A stretch of DNA of 64,000 nucleotides from an uncultured beta proteobacterium (GCA_903885665.1 CAISJL010000091.1:58198-122197); one strand, 5' to 3'. Shown: positions 37,016 to 46,665, counted from the first letter of the stretch. Numbers and translations: made by a program. The notes: generated by a model from the letters alone, not told the origin.

Positions 37016-37867
37016 TTAAGCTTTTTTAAATTGTTGAGCGATAAATGCTTTTGCCATATCGTGTGAGCGATCCGCTTCGGGGCTGGGCGTGGCTGTCCAT
37101 TCGTGTTCGCAGCCAGCGAATATTTCTAATTGACATTGCCCGCCTGCTTTGCGGTAGGCCGCGGCAAAGTCTAGTTGAATTGCAGGGATCACGTTGTTGT
37201 CCTCGCCGCCTTGCATAATCAACATCGGTGGTAGATGGGTGTGGCGACCATTGGCGATAATGTCGTGCGGGTTACCTTCGTGTATAGTCTCTGGCGGGTT
37301 GAAAAAAGTGTCAGACTTTTTCATCATCGCGGCATTGTTCATTTTAACGGCTTGCGCTCGACGGGTCACGGGGTTACTAATGGGTGAGCGGGTCGCAATA
37401 TAGGCGACTGTGGCATCGAGTTGTGGTGCTTCTGGGAATGGAACTGCTGCATACAGCGGGTCGAGTGGTCGGAGTGCGCACAGTTGTGCAATATGGCCGC
37501 CACTAGAGCTGCCCAACACACCAAAGTGACTGATGTCACCATTCCACTGAGGGGCATGGTGCTTGAGCCAGCGAATAGCGTAGTGCCCGTCTTGCACCGC
37601 AGCCGGGTACGGTGCTTCGTGCGATAGTCGCATATCGGGTGATACCACCAACATACCAGCAGCTGCGATTGCGCGCGCCATCGGTTCGTTAGCATAACGA
37701 TCTTTACGGCTCCAAGCGCCACCATGTAGATCGAGCAACACGGGAAAGGGGCCTGTGCCTTGGGGTTGATAGATCCGAGCCATCAGAGTGCGCGATGCGG
37801 TGTTGCGAATTTCAATTTCCCAGACTTTGACTGCAAATAGCGCGTCCGGATGATAAGTCAGGCTCAT
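37016..37867 (-). CDS. Alpha/beta-hydrolase esterase (HSL-like)
   Basis: 283 residues with the hormone-sensitive-lipase-like oxyanion motif LHGGAWS near residue 48, nucleophile elbow GSSSGG near 119, acid in QGGEDNNV and catalytic His near HEWTA at the end. It probably hydrolyses small esters in the cytoplasm. GGAG lies 8 bases upstream of the ATG. It is isolated, divergent from the YciI gene. Confidence 0.92.
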   Translation of the reverse strand: MSLTYHPDALFAVKVWEIEIRNTASRTLMARIYQPQGTGPFPVLLDLHGGAWSRKDRYANEPMARAIAAAGMLVVSPDMRLSHEAPYPAAVQDGHYAIRWLKHHAPQWNGDISHFGVLGSSSGGHIAQLCALRPLDPLYAAVPFPEAPQLDATVAYIATRSPISNPVTRRAQAVKMNNAAMMKKSDTFFNPPETIHEGNPHDIIANGRHTHLPPMLIMQGGEDNNVIPAIQLDFAAAYRKAGGQCQLEIFAGCEHEWTATPSPEADRSHDMAKAFIAQQFKKA

Positions 37868-38106
37868 GAGTGTTTCTCCAATAGAGTCGTTTGATAGGCT
37901 CGTTTTATAGGATATTCAGATTGTTATCGTGTGTGGCGCTACATGTGCAATATCATCATGCTTATGAGTTACTGTGGCGTGCGATGGGTGACGCAGTTCT
38001 TCCGCTTTCATGGTCTGGCGGACACGTTAGTCATTTTTAGTTGATAATATAGCTTCTATGACGATGAACGGACTGTATTGAGTCCATATTAAATAAAGGG
38101 AAGACA

Positions 38107-38409
38107 ATGCTTTGGATCATATCGTGTACAGACAAACCCAATACCGCTGCAGCGCGTGAGTCGGTCTTACAAGCCCATAGAGATTATTTGCAAAGCCAAA
38201 AGGCTATTTTAGTGTTAGCCGGGGCCGCACTGAACGATGAGGGTACTGTGGCGATCGGTAGTGCATTTGTGGTGAATGTGAACTCACGCGCAGAAGCGAA
38301 AGCGTTTTCCGATGGTGATCCGTTTACGCAGATTGGTGTGTTTGCCAACATTACAATCACGCGCATGCGTAAGGGACAATGGAATCCTGAAGCTGCCGAA
38401 GGCGCATAA
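38107..38409 (+). CDS. YciI family protein
   Basis: 100 residues with the ferredoxin-like YciI fold. The conserved His and Asp are visible in QAHRDYLQ and FSDGDPFTQIGVF. Members are small, sometimes dehalogenase-like enzymes, mostly of unknown function. GGGA precedes the ATG. The Bug receptor gene starts five bases after its stop codon, so the two are co-transcribed. Confidence 0.88.
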   Translation: MLWIISCTDKPNTAAARESVLQAHRDYLQSQKAILVLAGAALNDEGTVAIGSAFVVNVNSRAEAKAFSDGDPFTQIGVFANITITRMRKGQWNPEAAEGA

Positions 38410-38413
38410 GCAC

Positions 38414-39436
38414 ATGCAAATTGGGCGCAGGGGTTTAGTGCGGTTAGTTTTAGGCTCAAGCTTAGTCTTAAACCTAAGCCTTGACGTGTGCTTGTTAGGA
38501 TTAGCTGGTTTCATCTGCAGCATATCCGTTCAAGCGCAAGATTACCCCAATCGACCCATACGCTTGATTGTGCCGTATCCGCCTGGTGGCGCGGGCGATA
38601 CGATGGCGCGGACGATTGCGCCCCCCATGGCAAGAGCGCTGGGTCAGAATATTTTGATTGAAAGTCGCCCAGGCGCTAACACGGTGATTGGCACGGAATT
38701 ATTAGTGCGCGCACCAGCCAATGGCTATAGTGCTTTAGTGATTGCCCCCAGTTTCACGGTGAACCCTTTTGTGCATAGCAAATTACCATACGACACCCCG
38801 CGCGATTTTAGTGGGGTCACGCGTATGGTGTATAACCCCTTAATCATTTGTGCGCATCCCACACTGCCCGCAAAAAATATTCAGGAATTAGTGCAATTAG
38901 CGAAGAAGCGCCCTGGTGAATTAACTTGGGGGGTGTCTAGCATTATTGGTGGCGGACGTATTGCAGGGGAGTTGTTTGCTGAAGCTGCGAAGATTCGTAT
39001 GATTAACGTGCCTTTTGGGGGCGGTGGTCCGGCGGTGACGGCGGTATTAGGTGGCCATACGAGTTTAATCGTGGGTAATGTGTTGGAGTGTGCGCATCAT
39101 GCGCAATCAGGGCGCTTACGTGCTCTGGCGGTAACGTCGCCTCAACGTGCGTCTATGTTGCCGCAAGTGCCTACAGTTGCCGAGTCTGGTTGGTCAGGTT
39201 TTGAAGCGTTGAATTGGTTTTCAATTGTGGTGCGTGCGGGCACCCCTGGTGCGTTGATTGAGCGCCTGGCCTTTGAGGTTGGGCGCGCTTTACAAAGCGC
39301 CGAGTCTGCCGCGGTGTTGGCTAAGCAAGGTTTTAGTTTGGGTTTGATGTCGCCGTCTGATTTTGATGAATATCTCATCAAAGAAATGCAACGCAATTCG
39401 GCGATTGTGAAAAAGCTCAATCTGAAATTAGATTAA
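38414..39436 (+). CDS. Bug/TctC-family periplasmic solute-binding protein in an operon with yciI
   Basis: 340 residues from the ATG at 38414. The N-terminus is unusually long for a signal peptide (about 40 residues ending near ISVQAQ), then YPNRPIRLIVPYPPGGAGD and LIESRPGANTVIG. The frame is open further upstream inside yciI, but that part does not look like a leader. Pairing with a YciI protein suggests a shared small-acid substrate; the ligand is unknown. Confidence 0.9.
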   Translation: MQIGRRGLVRLVLGSSLVLNLSLDVCLLGLAGFICSISVQAQDYPNRPIRLIVPYPPGGAGDTMARTIAPPMARALGQNILIESRPGANTVIGTELLVRAPANGYSALVIAPSFTVNPFVHSKLPYDTPRDFSGVTRMVYNPLIICAHPTLPAKNIQELVQLAKKRPGELTWGVSSIIGGGRIAGELFAEAAKIRMINVPFGGGGPAVTAVLGGHTSLIVGNVLECAHHAQSGRLRALAVTSPQRASMLPQVPTVAESGWSGFEALNWFSIVVRAGTPGALIERLAFEVGRALQSAESAAVLAKQGFSLGLMSPSDFDEYLIKEMQRNSAIVKKLNLKLD

Positions 39437-39819
39437 GCCGATTCGATGATGCGCTGAGTATTCAGTGGGTTGCATTGATTGGGGAGGTCGCTCACGCACA
39501 ACTGGCAATGCTATAGCGCCTACTGATCATCCTACCCCCGCATAGAGTTAATCTTTTTTATAGGAGCGCTCGCCATCTAGCGTATGTGCCCTGATGCTGA
39601 GCATAGTGAAGTATTGTCAGTTTAATAGTGAGTGTCCTGAAAGCGCACAGCGCATTCAAATACAGCACTCCAGTGGTAGACTCAGGGTTCTTCGCATAGC
39701 ACAGGTGCAGACGTGTGCAATATGCACAGGTTACAGTGTCATTATTGATTGCGTTCATCAATTTTATTGTTTAATAAGTCGCTGAATTTTTAATTGTAGA
39801 GATCATAGGGAGAAATTGG
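39437..39819. other. Intergenic region before the enoyl-CoA hydratase gene
   Basis: About 380 bases with short overlapping frames on both strands that look like chance ORFs. Presumably holds the promoter of the following gene; no clear motif pair was identified. Confidence 0.4.
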
Positions 39820-40614
39820 ATGACAAGCACAACCGATAAAATATTAGCGCGGCGTGAGGGTTCGATTGGGTATTTGGTGTTTAATAATCCAGCGCGGCGT
39901 AATGCGGTGTCTTTAGAGATGTGGACAGCTGCTGATGCGGTGGTTTCTGAGTATGCCAATGACCCGCAGATTCGGGTTGTTGTGGTGACGGGTGCGGGAG
40001 ACAAGTCTTTTGTGTCAGGCGCTGACATTTCAGAGTTTGAGAGCAAGCGTGCGAGTGCTGATGCACAAGAGGCTTACACTAAGGCGTCAGCCGGCATGCG
40101 TACCCGCTTACTGGCGTTGGGTAAGCCTACGATTGCGATGATTCGCGGTTACTGTATTGGTGGTGGTATGTCATTAGCCTTGAGTTGCGATATGCGTATT
40201 TGTGCTGAGGATGCACAGTTTGGTATTCCTGCTGCGCGCTTAGGTATTGGTTATGGTTTTGAAGGTTTGCGCCGTCTAGCTGAACTGGTTGGCCCGTCAA
40301 TGGCAAAAGAGTTTATCTATACGGCTAGACGATATCCCGCAGGCCATGCATTGCGTATGGGTCTGGTGAATCAAGTCGTGCCGGTTTCTGAACTCGAGTC
40401 CACCGTGCAAGCCTGTGCCGCAGGCATTGCCGAGAATGCGCCCTTGTCGATTTTGACTGCGAAGCGAGTGATCGACGAGTTGATGAAAGACCTAGAGCAT
40501 CGCGATGAAGCGGCGTGCGAGCAGTTGGTTAAAGATTGCGGCAGCAGCCAAGACTTTATCGAAGGTCGTCGCGCCTTTATGGAAAAACGCAAACCGGTGT
40601 TTACGGGCCGTTAA
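39820..40614 (+). CDS. Enoyl-CoA hydratase/isomerase family protein
   Basis: A 264-residue crotonase-fold protein. The two oxyanion-hole regions are DKSFVSGADISEF and GGGMSLALSCDMRI, followed by PAARLGIGYGFEGLRRL. It would act on an acyl-CoA in the cytoplasm; the usual pair of catalytic glutamates is not both obvious, so hydratase versus isomerase or another crotonase activity is open. GGGAG precedes the ATG. A Bug receptor gene follows within 35 bases, suggesting an operon. Confidence 0.92.
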   Translation: MTSTTDKILARREGSIGYLVFNNPARRNAVSLEMWTAADAVVSEYANDPQIRVVVVTGAGDKSFVSGADISEFESKRASADAQEAYTKASAGMRTRLLALGKPTIAMIRGYCIGGGMSLALSCDMRICAEDAQFGIPAARLGIGYGFEGLRRLAELVGPSMAKEFIYTARRYPAGHALRMGLVNQVVPVSELESTVQACAAGIAENAPLSILTAKRVIDELMKDLEHRDEAACEQLVKDCGSSQDFIEGRRAFMEKRKPVFTGR

Positions 40615-40649
40615 TTGGTTAGTGAGTAATCGGTGAATGTGAATACTTC

Positions 40650-41666
40650 ATGCTAAGGATCATTAGACAGCGCCGCGGTTTATGCGCAAGGATAGTGCGT
40701 TATGGATTACGCTGGTTCGGCGTGTGCTTATGTGTAGTGGGCAGTAGCGCTTGGAGTGCTGCGCCCACGTCTTATCCCTCGCGCCCTGTGCGCTTTATTG
40801 TGGCGCAGTCTGCCGGGGGGAATGCCGATTTTATTGCGCGTTTAATTGGTGTGGAATTGACGCGGCGTTTGGGTCAGCAGTTTGTCGTCGATAACCGTGG
40901 TGGTGGCGGCGGTTTGATTGCAGCCGAGATGGTGGTGCAAGCGCCTCCCGATGGCTATACCTTATTGTTAGTTGGTAGCTCGTTTGGCGTGAACCCGAGC
41001 TTATATAAAAAATTGCCTTATGATCCCTTGCGCGATTTGGCAACAGTGACGCTAGCGTCTACAGCAGCACAAATTTTGGTAGTGAATCCAGCATTGCCTG
41101 TGCACACGGTGCAAGACTTGATTCGTTTGGCGCAAGCCAAGCCGGGGCAGTTGAATTATGGTTCTTCGGGCAATGGTGGTGGCCCGCATTTGGCGGGCGC
41201 ATTGTTTGATTTGATGGCCAAGACGCAAATGACCCATATCCCCTATAAAGGCGCGAGCGCCTCGATTGTAGATTTGTTATCGGGACGGATTCAATTGGTA
41301 TTTGCCACCATGCCTTCGGTGATGAACCATGTGCGTAGTACCAAGTTGCGCGGTATTGCAGTCACTAGTACTCAGCGTTCACCGCTAGTGCCCCAATTGC
41401 CCACGGTTGCTGAAGCCGGTCTGCCCGGTTTTCAATCAGGTACTTGGCAGGGGATTTTAGTCCCGCGATTCACACCGCCCGCGGTGATTAGTACCTTGCA
41501 TCGTGAAATTGCGTATAGCATGCAAACTGCAGAGATCAAACAAAAAGTAGAGTCTGAAGGCGGTATGGTCGTTGCGAATACGCCGCAAGTGTTTGCGCTA
41601 TGGTTGCGCGATGAGGTGGCGAAGTGGGCTAAAGTGGTCAAGGCAGCACATATTGTGCTGGAGTAG
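40650..41666 (+). CDS. Bug/TctC-family periplasmic solute-binding protein in an operon with an enoyl-CoA hydratase
   Basis: 338 residues: a long Arg-rich leader with a hydrophobic core ending near SSAWSAA, then YPSRPVRFIVAQSAGGNAD (an atypical AQSAGG where most have PFPPGG) and VVDNRGGGGGLIAAE. The start lacks an evident Shine–Dalgarno sequence. The tight spacing after the crotonase gene suggests a common transcript and a ligand degraded through a CoA thioester. Ligand unknown. Confidence 0.9.
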   Translation: MLRIIRQRRGLCARIVRYGLRWFGVCLCVVGSSAWSAAPTSYPSRPVRFIVAQSAGGNADFIARLIGVELTRRLGQQFVVDNRGGGGGLIAAEMVVQAPPDGYTLLLVGSSFGVNPSLYKKLPYDPLRDLATVTLASTAAQILVVNPALPVHTVQDLIRLAQAKPGQLNYGSSGNGGGPHLAGALFDLMAKTQMTHIPYKGASASIVDLLSGRIQLVFATMPSVMNHVRSTKLRGIAVTSTQRSPLVPQLPTVAEAGLPGFQSGTWQGILVPRFTPPAVISTLHREIAYSMQTAEIKQKVESEGGMVVANTPQVFALWLRDEVAKWAKVVKAAHIVLE

Positions 41667-41722
41667 TACGCTCTAAAATTATCATAACTATTTGATTTAA
41701 TTTAATATTTTTTGAGGTTGGT

Positions 41723-42589
41723 ATGCGAGCTTTAGCGCAAGTGATTGCAGGGAGAGATACTTCGGATGGTGCGGGGGTGAAGCTGCGGCGCAGTCTTGGG
41801 CAGTCGGCAACGGCACGCCTAGATCCGTTCCTAATGTTGGATGAGTTCTCGTCCTTCGATGCTAAGGACTATATCGCTGGTTTTCCAAATCACCCACACC
41901 GCGGTTTTGAGACGGTGACCTATATGTTGGATGGTCATCTCTTGCACGAAGACCACATGGGTAATCGCGGTGATTTGCGTAGCGGCGATGTGCAATGGAT
42001 GACTGCGGGTCGCGGTATTATTCATTCTGAAATGCCGCAGCAGTTGGCGGGCCGCATGCGTGGATTTCAGTTGTGGATTAACTTGCCGGCCAACGAGAAA
42101 ATGAAACCCGCGAGTTATCGCGATATTCCTGCGGCACAAATTCCAAGTGTACACTTAGAGGGTATTGGTCAGGTGAAGTTGATTGCTGGCACTTTAGATT
42201 GGCAAGGTTTGCATACGGCGGGCCCCATCAACGGTATGTCTACAGCCCCCGTCTATTTTGATGTGCATTTATTGCCCCATGCAGTATTTAAGTGCCCACT
42301 ACCCGCAGGACATCAGGCCTTTGTGTATGGTTATGAGGGCGCCGCTCACGTCGGACAAGGGCACGCGGCACGTTCATTGCCGCAACATCATGCAGGCATT
42401 CTGAGTGCTGGTGATCCTACCGGTGATACGGTCACCTTGACGGCCTCAGAGGCTGGTGCGCGGCTCTTGTTGTTAGCAGCGCGCCCCTTACATGAGCCAG
42501 TGGTGCAATACGGCCCGTTCGTCATGAACACCCGCGAAGAGATTGAGCAGGCGGTTCAAGACTATCAAACGGGTCGATTAACAGCGTAG
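41723..42589 (+). CDS. Pirin family protein
   Basis: A 288-residue bicupin. The N-terminal metal site is complete: the two His of HPHRGFET near residue 58 and the His/Glu pair of IIHSEMP near 102. The C-terminal cupin is the usual degenerate one. Bacterial pirins include quercetinase-like dioxygenases and regulators of metabolic enzymes. GAGGT precedes the ATG. It follows the Bug gene by about 55 bases and may be in the same operon. Confidence 0.93.
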   Translation: MRALAQVIAGRDTSDGAGVKLRRSLGQSATARLDPFLMLDEFSSFDAKDYIAGFPNHPHRGFETVTYMLDGHLLHEDHMGNRGDLRSGDVQWMTAGRGIIHSEMPQQLAGRMRGFQLWINLPANEKMKPASYRDIPAAQIPSVHLEGIGQVKLIAGTLDWQGLHTAGPINGMSTAPVYFDVHLLPHAVFKCPLPAGHQAFVYGYEGAAHVGQGHAARSLPQHHAGILSAGDPTGDTVTLTASEAGARLLLLAARPLHEPVVQYGPFVMNTREEIEQAVQDYQTGRLTA

Positions 42590-42683
42590 CTTTAAAAAAA
42601 GAGATGGGGTGCCTAGACTTCAGTGCGCTGATACGGAGAACCGAATCAGCACACTGGTGCAGGCAGAACATTTAGCGTCTATT

Positions 42684-43664
42684 TTATTGTTCTTGAATGC
42701 CGGCGATTTGTGAGGCTTTTTTGTAGCGGGCAATTTCCTTGGGCAGTAAATCGGTCATCTGCGTGGTGGTCATCACCCAAGGCTCAGCACCTTGACTGTC
42801 TAAGAATTTTTTCATGTCAGGCCCGCCCACAATTTTATTAATCGCGGCGTTGATGAAGTTCACACGCTCTGCACTCAAGCCTGCGGGTGCGAAAATCCCC
42901 CACCATAGTTCATACTCATAGCCCGGTACGCCGGCTTCAGCCACCGTAGGTAATTTAGGGAACAGCGCTGATTTGTCTTTAGAGGTGACCGCGAGAATGC
43001 GCACACGGTTTGCTTGCATTTGCGGTAAGAGTGCAGCAGAGCTGGAGATTAATACTTCAATTTCTCCGGCGGCCAATGCGGTGACGGCCAGCGAAATCCC
43101 TTTATACGGGATGTGTTCCATTTTGACGCCAGCAGCGGCGCCAAACAGTGCGCCGGAGAAATGGTTATTGCCGCCGGTGCCGGAAGAGCCGTAGTTAAAT
43201 TTACCCGGATTTTTCTTGCTCAAGGCAACGAGTTCTTTGATATTTTTTGCCGGTATTGAGGGGTGAATCGCAACCAACATTGGTGCGCGCGCAATCATAC
43301 CCACGGGGATAATGGATTTGGCTGGATCAAAGGGCAACTTAGCGCGGATGGCAGCGGTTGCCGGATATGACGAAGTATGACCCAATAAGGTATAGCCATC
43401 GGTATCCGCCTTGGTCACCATTTCAGTACCAATCATGCCGCTTGCACCGGGACGATTGTCGACCACTACAGACTTGCCCCAAGCGTCAGTGAGGCGTTGC
43501 GCAACAGCGCGGCTCATCACGTCGATAGAGCCACCGGCAGTATAGGGCACGATCATTAATATATTTTTTGTAGGATAGGTGTTTTGTGCGAACACCTGAC
43601 TTTGGATGGTTACACTCGCGATGAATACGCACAGCAGTGATTGAGCGTGATTGGATAAGGTCAT
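42684..43664 (-). CDS. Bug/TctC-family periplasmic solute-binding protein
   Basis: A 326-residue receptor with a signal peptide ending near QVFAQ, followed by YPTKNILMIVPYTAGGSID and VVDNRPGASGMIGTE. GGAG lies about 8 bases before the ATG. It is the last of seven Bug genes in the window and lies about 115 bases downstream of the aldo/keto reductase gene on the same strand. Ligand unknown. Confidence 0.92.
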   Translation of the reverse strand: MTLSNHAQSLLCVFIASVTIQSQVFAQNTYPTKNILMIVPYTAGGSIDVMSRAVAQRLTDAWGKSVVVDNRPGASGMIGTEMVTKADTDGYTLLGHTSSYPATAAIRAKLPFDPAKSIIPVGMIARAPMLVAIHPSIPAKNIKELVALSKKNPGKFNYGSSGTGGNNHFSGALFGAAAGVKMEHIPYKGISLAVTALAAGEIEVLISSSAALLPQMQANRVRILAVTSKDKSALFPKLPTVAEAGVPGYEYELWWGIFAPAGLSAERVNFINAAINKIVGGPDMKKFLDSQGAEPWVMTTTQMTDLLPKEIARYKKASQIAGIQEQ

Positions 43665-43781
43665 TGCAGGATCTCCAGAAAAATCAAAATTTATATGCCC
43701 AGCTTGCGCATTCTACCGTGTACGCCCTCTGGATTGCGATCCGGTTTTGTATCTCAGTGCAGTCAACAGCTCTGGGTTGTT

Positions 43782-44633
43782 TTAGTCCCAAGCGGGGGCG
43801 CGGCCCATCGGATTGGCGATTCGACCATCTGGTTTGGCTAAGGCATGAATCCGTGCCATCTCGGCTGGTGTGAGTTGAAAATCAAAAATCGCTAGATTCT
43901 GGGCAATCCGCTCGGGACTAGAGGAGCGCGGTATAGGAATGATGTCGCCTTGTTGGGTTAGCCAACGCAATACGATTTGGGCAATGGTTTTATGGTGGCT
44001 GGCGGCGATTTCAATCAAGGTAGCGTCTTCAAATAAGCGACCACGCGCTAACGGACAATAGGCAGTAAATAGTAAGCCGCGTTGCTGGCAATACGCTAAC
44101 ATATTGTTTTGATTGAGATAAGGGTGGTATTCCGCTTGCAACACTGAAAGTGGTTCGGGACATAAGGCAATCGCTTGATCGAGCAGCGCAATATTGAAGT
44201 TGGCAACGCCAATATGGCGGGTGAGCCCGCGGCGCTTGGCCAATGCCAGGGCGGCCATGGTCTCGGCCAGCGGCACACCATCGACGCTGGGCCAATGCAC
44301 GTGGAGTAAATCAACATAATCGACTTGGAGGTTACGTAAACTCTCCTCAACTGAGTTGGCAAACTCGGCAGTGGCGAGATATTCATGGGACACTTTAGTG
44401 ACTAAGAAAATATCGTCACGCTGCACCCCAGAGGCGCGAATGCCCGCACCCACACCTTTTTCAGAGCCGTATTTCCATGCGGTGTCGATGTGGCGATAGC
44501 CGAGTTGTAGGGCGGTGCTGACCAGTTGGCCACAATCGCCCAGCTGTGAGGTGCCAAAACCCAGTTGCGGAATGACACAGCCGTGAGCGGATCGTTGCGG
44601 GATTGCGGGGGTAGTGAGGATAGACATAGGCAT
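43782..44633 (-). CDS. Aldo/keto reductase
   Basis: 283 residues from the Met at 44633 (MPMSILTTPAIPQ). AKR signature: GYRHIDTAWKYGSEKGVG with the catalytic Tyr and Asp, LVTKVSHEY with the catalytic Lys, LLHVHWPSVDG with the catalytic His, and the C-terminal PRSSSPERIAQNLAIFDF NADPH-binding stretch. It reduces aldehydes or 2-keto acids in the cytoplasm and resembles the YafB/DkgB (2,5-diketogluconate reductase) group. GGA sits shortly before the ATG; an earlier in-frame start adds 15 residues that do not look like AKR sequence. Confidence 0.93.
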   Translation of the reverse strand: MPMSILTTPAIPQRSAHGCVIPQLGFGTSQLGDCGQLVSTALQLGYRHIDTAWKYGSEKGVGAGIRASGVQRDDIFLVTKVSHEYLATAEFANSVEESLRNLQVDYVDLLHVHWPSVDGVPLAETMAALALAKRRGLTRHIGVANFNIALLDQAIALCPEPLSVLQAEYHPYLNQNNMLAYCQQRGLLFTAYCPLARGRLFEDATLIEIAASHHKTIAQIVLRWLTQQGDIIPIPRSSSPERIAQNLAIFDFQLTPAEMARIHALAKPDGRIANPMGRAPAWD

Positions 44634-45011
44634 ATTCCAGAGTGGTTGTGGTTGTTTTTTATGAAGTGCGTGTGACAAAGGATGCGATGGGTATGCGATA
44701 TTGCGAGATTGGGAGCTAGGACGCTTTGGGGTGAGTCAGTGAATAAATTGTAGTAATTTCAGTGTAGTCAGTTAAGTAGTTTAAGAGAAGCGGGTGAAGT
44801 AGGTTAGGTACGTTAAGTAAGTAAGTTAAGTAAGTAAGTTAAGTGAGGTAGGTAACTTCAGTAAGTTAAGTTCAGAAAGTGAGCTAAATGAGTTAAGTTA
44901 ATATAGGGGGTCGTGACCTTGGGAGCGGCAAGGCATAGAATACGCGATCAAGCCAACGCTGGTGACGCAGTCACTAATGACTGACTTATTTATCATGGAT
45001 GATTTCATATT
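44634..45011. other. Intergenic region with degenerate short repeats
   Basis: About 380 bases between divergent genes (aldo/keto reductase and VOC protein). It is dominated by a degenerate GTTAAGTAA-type repeat (see the separate entry). No coding frame. Confidence 0.6.
44757..44901. repeat. Degenerate GTTAAGTAA-type tandem repeat
   Basis: About 15 imperfect copies of a unit related to AAGTTAAGT and AGGTAAGT, some in exact tandem (TAAGTAAGTTAAGTAAG), extend over about 145 bases. Confidence 0.75.
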
Positions 45012-45431
45012 ATGGCATTCGCACCGTTTCATTTAGCATTTCCGGTTGATGATCTGACTCGCGCTCGGGCATTTTATGGCGTCCTCTTGGGTTGTTCTGA
45101 AGGCAGGTCATCACCTGAGTGGGTTGATTTTAATTTTTATGGCCATCAAATTGTCGCGCACTTAGCGCCTAGCGAGGTGGGGCACCGCGCTACCAGTGCG
45201 GTGGATGGCGATCAAGTGCCAGTACGTCACTTTGGAGCAATCTTGAGTATGAACGAGTGGCAGGCCCTGGCTGATCGACTTCGTGCTGCAGGTACTCAAT
45301 TTGTGATTGAGCCGCATATTCGCTTCAAGGGTGAAGTGGGCGAGCAAGCCACCATGTTTTTTCTAGACCCTTGCGGCAATGCCTTGGAATTTAAAGCTTT
45401 TCAAGATCAATCGCAGATTTTTGCGAAGTAG
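45012..45431 (+). CDS. VOC (glyoxalase/bleomycin-resistance fold) family protein
   Basis: 139 residues with two beta-alpha-beta-beta-beta modules. Metal-ligand candidates are visible: the His of [10 protein letters not shown] at the start, a His in HFGAIL mid-sequence and the Glu of NALEFKAF at the end. Activity could be a lyase, dioxygenase or isomerase; nothing specific is indicated. Divergent from the aldo/keto reductase gene. Confidence 0.9.
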   Translation: MAFAPFHLAFPVDDLTRARAFYGVLLGCSEGRSSPEWVDFNFYGHQIVAHLAPSEVGHRATSAVDGDQVPVRHFGAILSMNEWQALADRLRAAGTQFVIEPHIRFKGEVGEQATMFFLDPCGNALEFKAFQDQSQIFAK

Positions 45432-45603
45432 GCGTTAGTGATTAGTCTGGTGCTTGCCGCACTGCACACTGAGTAGCGGTTGACCCACGAGATATTTGTT
45501 CATACACTCTGCAGTCCGCAGCTTGAACGCGCTTGATCTATTGATCACATCATTGTGCGTTTTCAGTTAACGTGCAGCAATCATCCATCCTCAGGAGGAG
45601 TTT

Positions 45604-46566
45604 ATGCGATATTTTATTCGGACATTATTATTGGCTTTGTGTGTCGGTGCAGGCTTACCGGCGCATGCTCAAGAGAAAGTTAATTTGTCGATAGGCACTG
45701 GTGGCACGGGTGGCGTCTATTACCCCTTGGGTGGCGGTATGGCGAATATTCTGTCTAAAGCACTACCAGGGTGGTCGGCCACAGCTGAGGTGACTGGTGG
45801 ATCAGTCGATAATCTAAAATTGATTGCCACCGGCAAGCCTTATATTGGTTTTACTATGGCTGACGAAGCATCTGATGCTTATCGTGGCGTTGATAAATTT
45901 AAAGACAAAAAAGTGGAGTTGCGCACCTTGATGGTACTCTACCCTAATCGCATGCATATAGTGACGATTGAAGGCACGGGCATTCAATCGATGAAAGATC
46001 TAAAAGGTAAGCGCGTATCCACTGGCTCACCAGGTAGCGGTACTGAAGTGATGGCGTTTCGGGTCATTGAATCTGCGGGGCTTGATAAAGACAAAGACAT
46101 GAAGCGTGAGCGTCTGGGTGTGGCTGAGTCAGTGAACGCGATTAAAGATAAAAAGATTGATGCTTTCTTCTGGGTGGGTGGTTTGCCTACTGCTGCAGTC
46201 ACAGACTTGGCTGCAACCCCAGGAGTGAAGATCAAGATGATTGATCATGCTGACACCGTGGCTGTGATGAATAAAAAGTTTGGTAATCTCTATGTTGAAG
46301 ATACTATTCCTAAGTCGACTTACTCGGGTATGTTGGCGGACAACAAGCAAGCCACTGTTATGAATATTTTAGTGGTGGACGCCACCATGACGGATGATAC
46401 AGCCTATAAAATTGTAAAGACTTTATTTGACAAGCGTAGTGATTTGATTGCAGTGCATAAAGAGGCTGAGAACTTTAAGCTCGAAAATCAAAAAGTATCC
46501 ATGACACCAACACCGTTTCATCCTGGCGCGATGAAGTATTTCAAAGAAAAAGGCCTGAAGTTTTAA
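45604..46566 (+). CDS. TAXI-family TRAP transporter solute-binding protein
   Basis: 320 residues with signal peptide MRYFIRTLLLALCVGAGLPAHA, then SIGTGGTGGVYYPLGGGMAN, the signature of TAXI (TRAP-associated extracytoplasmic immunogenic) receptors, which often bind glutamate-like ligands. The fused TRAP permease follows about 235 bases downstream with a terminator hairpin between, so it is probably expressed in excess over the permease. AGGAGGAG precedes the ATG. Confidence 0.95.
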   Translation: MRYFIRTLLLALCVGAGLPAHAQEKVNLSIGTGGTGGVYYPLGGGMANILSKALPGWSATAEVTGGSVDNLKLIATGKPYIGFTMADEASDAYRGVDKFKDKKVELRTLMVLYPNRMHIVTIEGTGIQSMKDLKGKRVSTGSPGSGTEVMAFRVIESAGLDKDKDMKRERLGVAESVNAIKDKKIDAFFWVGGLPTAAVTDLAATPGVKIKMIDHADTVAVMNKKFGNLYVEDTIPKSTYSGMLADNKQATVMNILVVDATMTDDTAYKIVKTLFDKRSDLIAVHKEAENFKLENQKVSMTPTPFHPGAMKYFKEKGLKF

Positions 46567-46632
46567 GGGTTAATGGCGCTACAGTTTATAAATTCAGCGA
46601 TATTAGATATGTAAATAGCAACCCGCAGGAAG

Positions 46633-46665
46633 AAACCCTCGTATCAATAGTGCGAGGGTTTTTTT
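46633..46665 (+). terminator. Terminator or attenuator between the TAXI receptor and the TRAP permease genes
   Basis: An 8-bp stem AACCCTCG/CGAGGGTT with an 11-base loop is followed by five more T residues. Partial read-through would give more receptor than permease. Confidence 0.88.
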
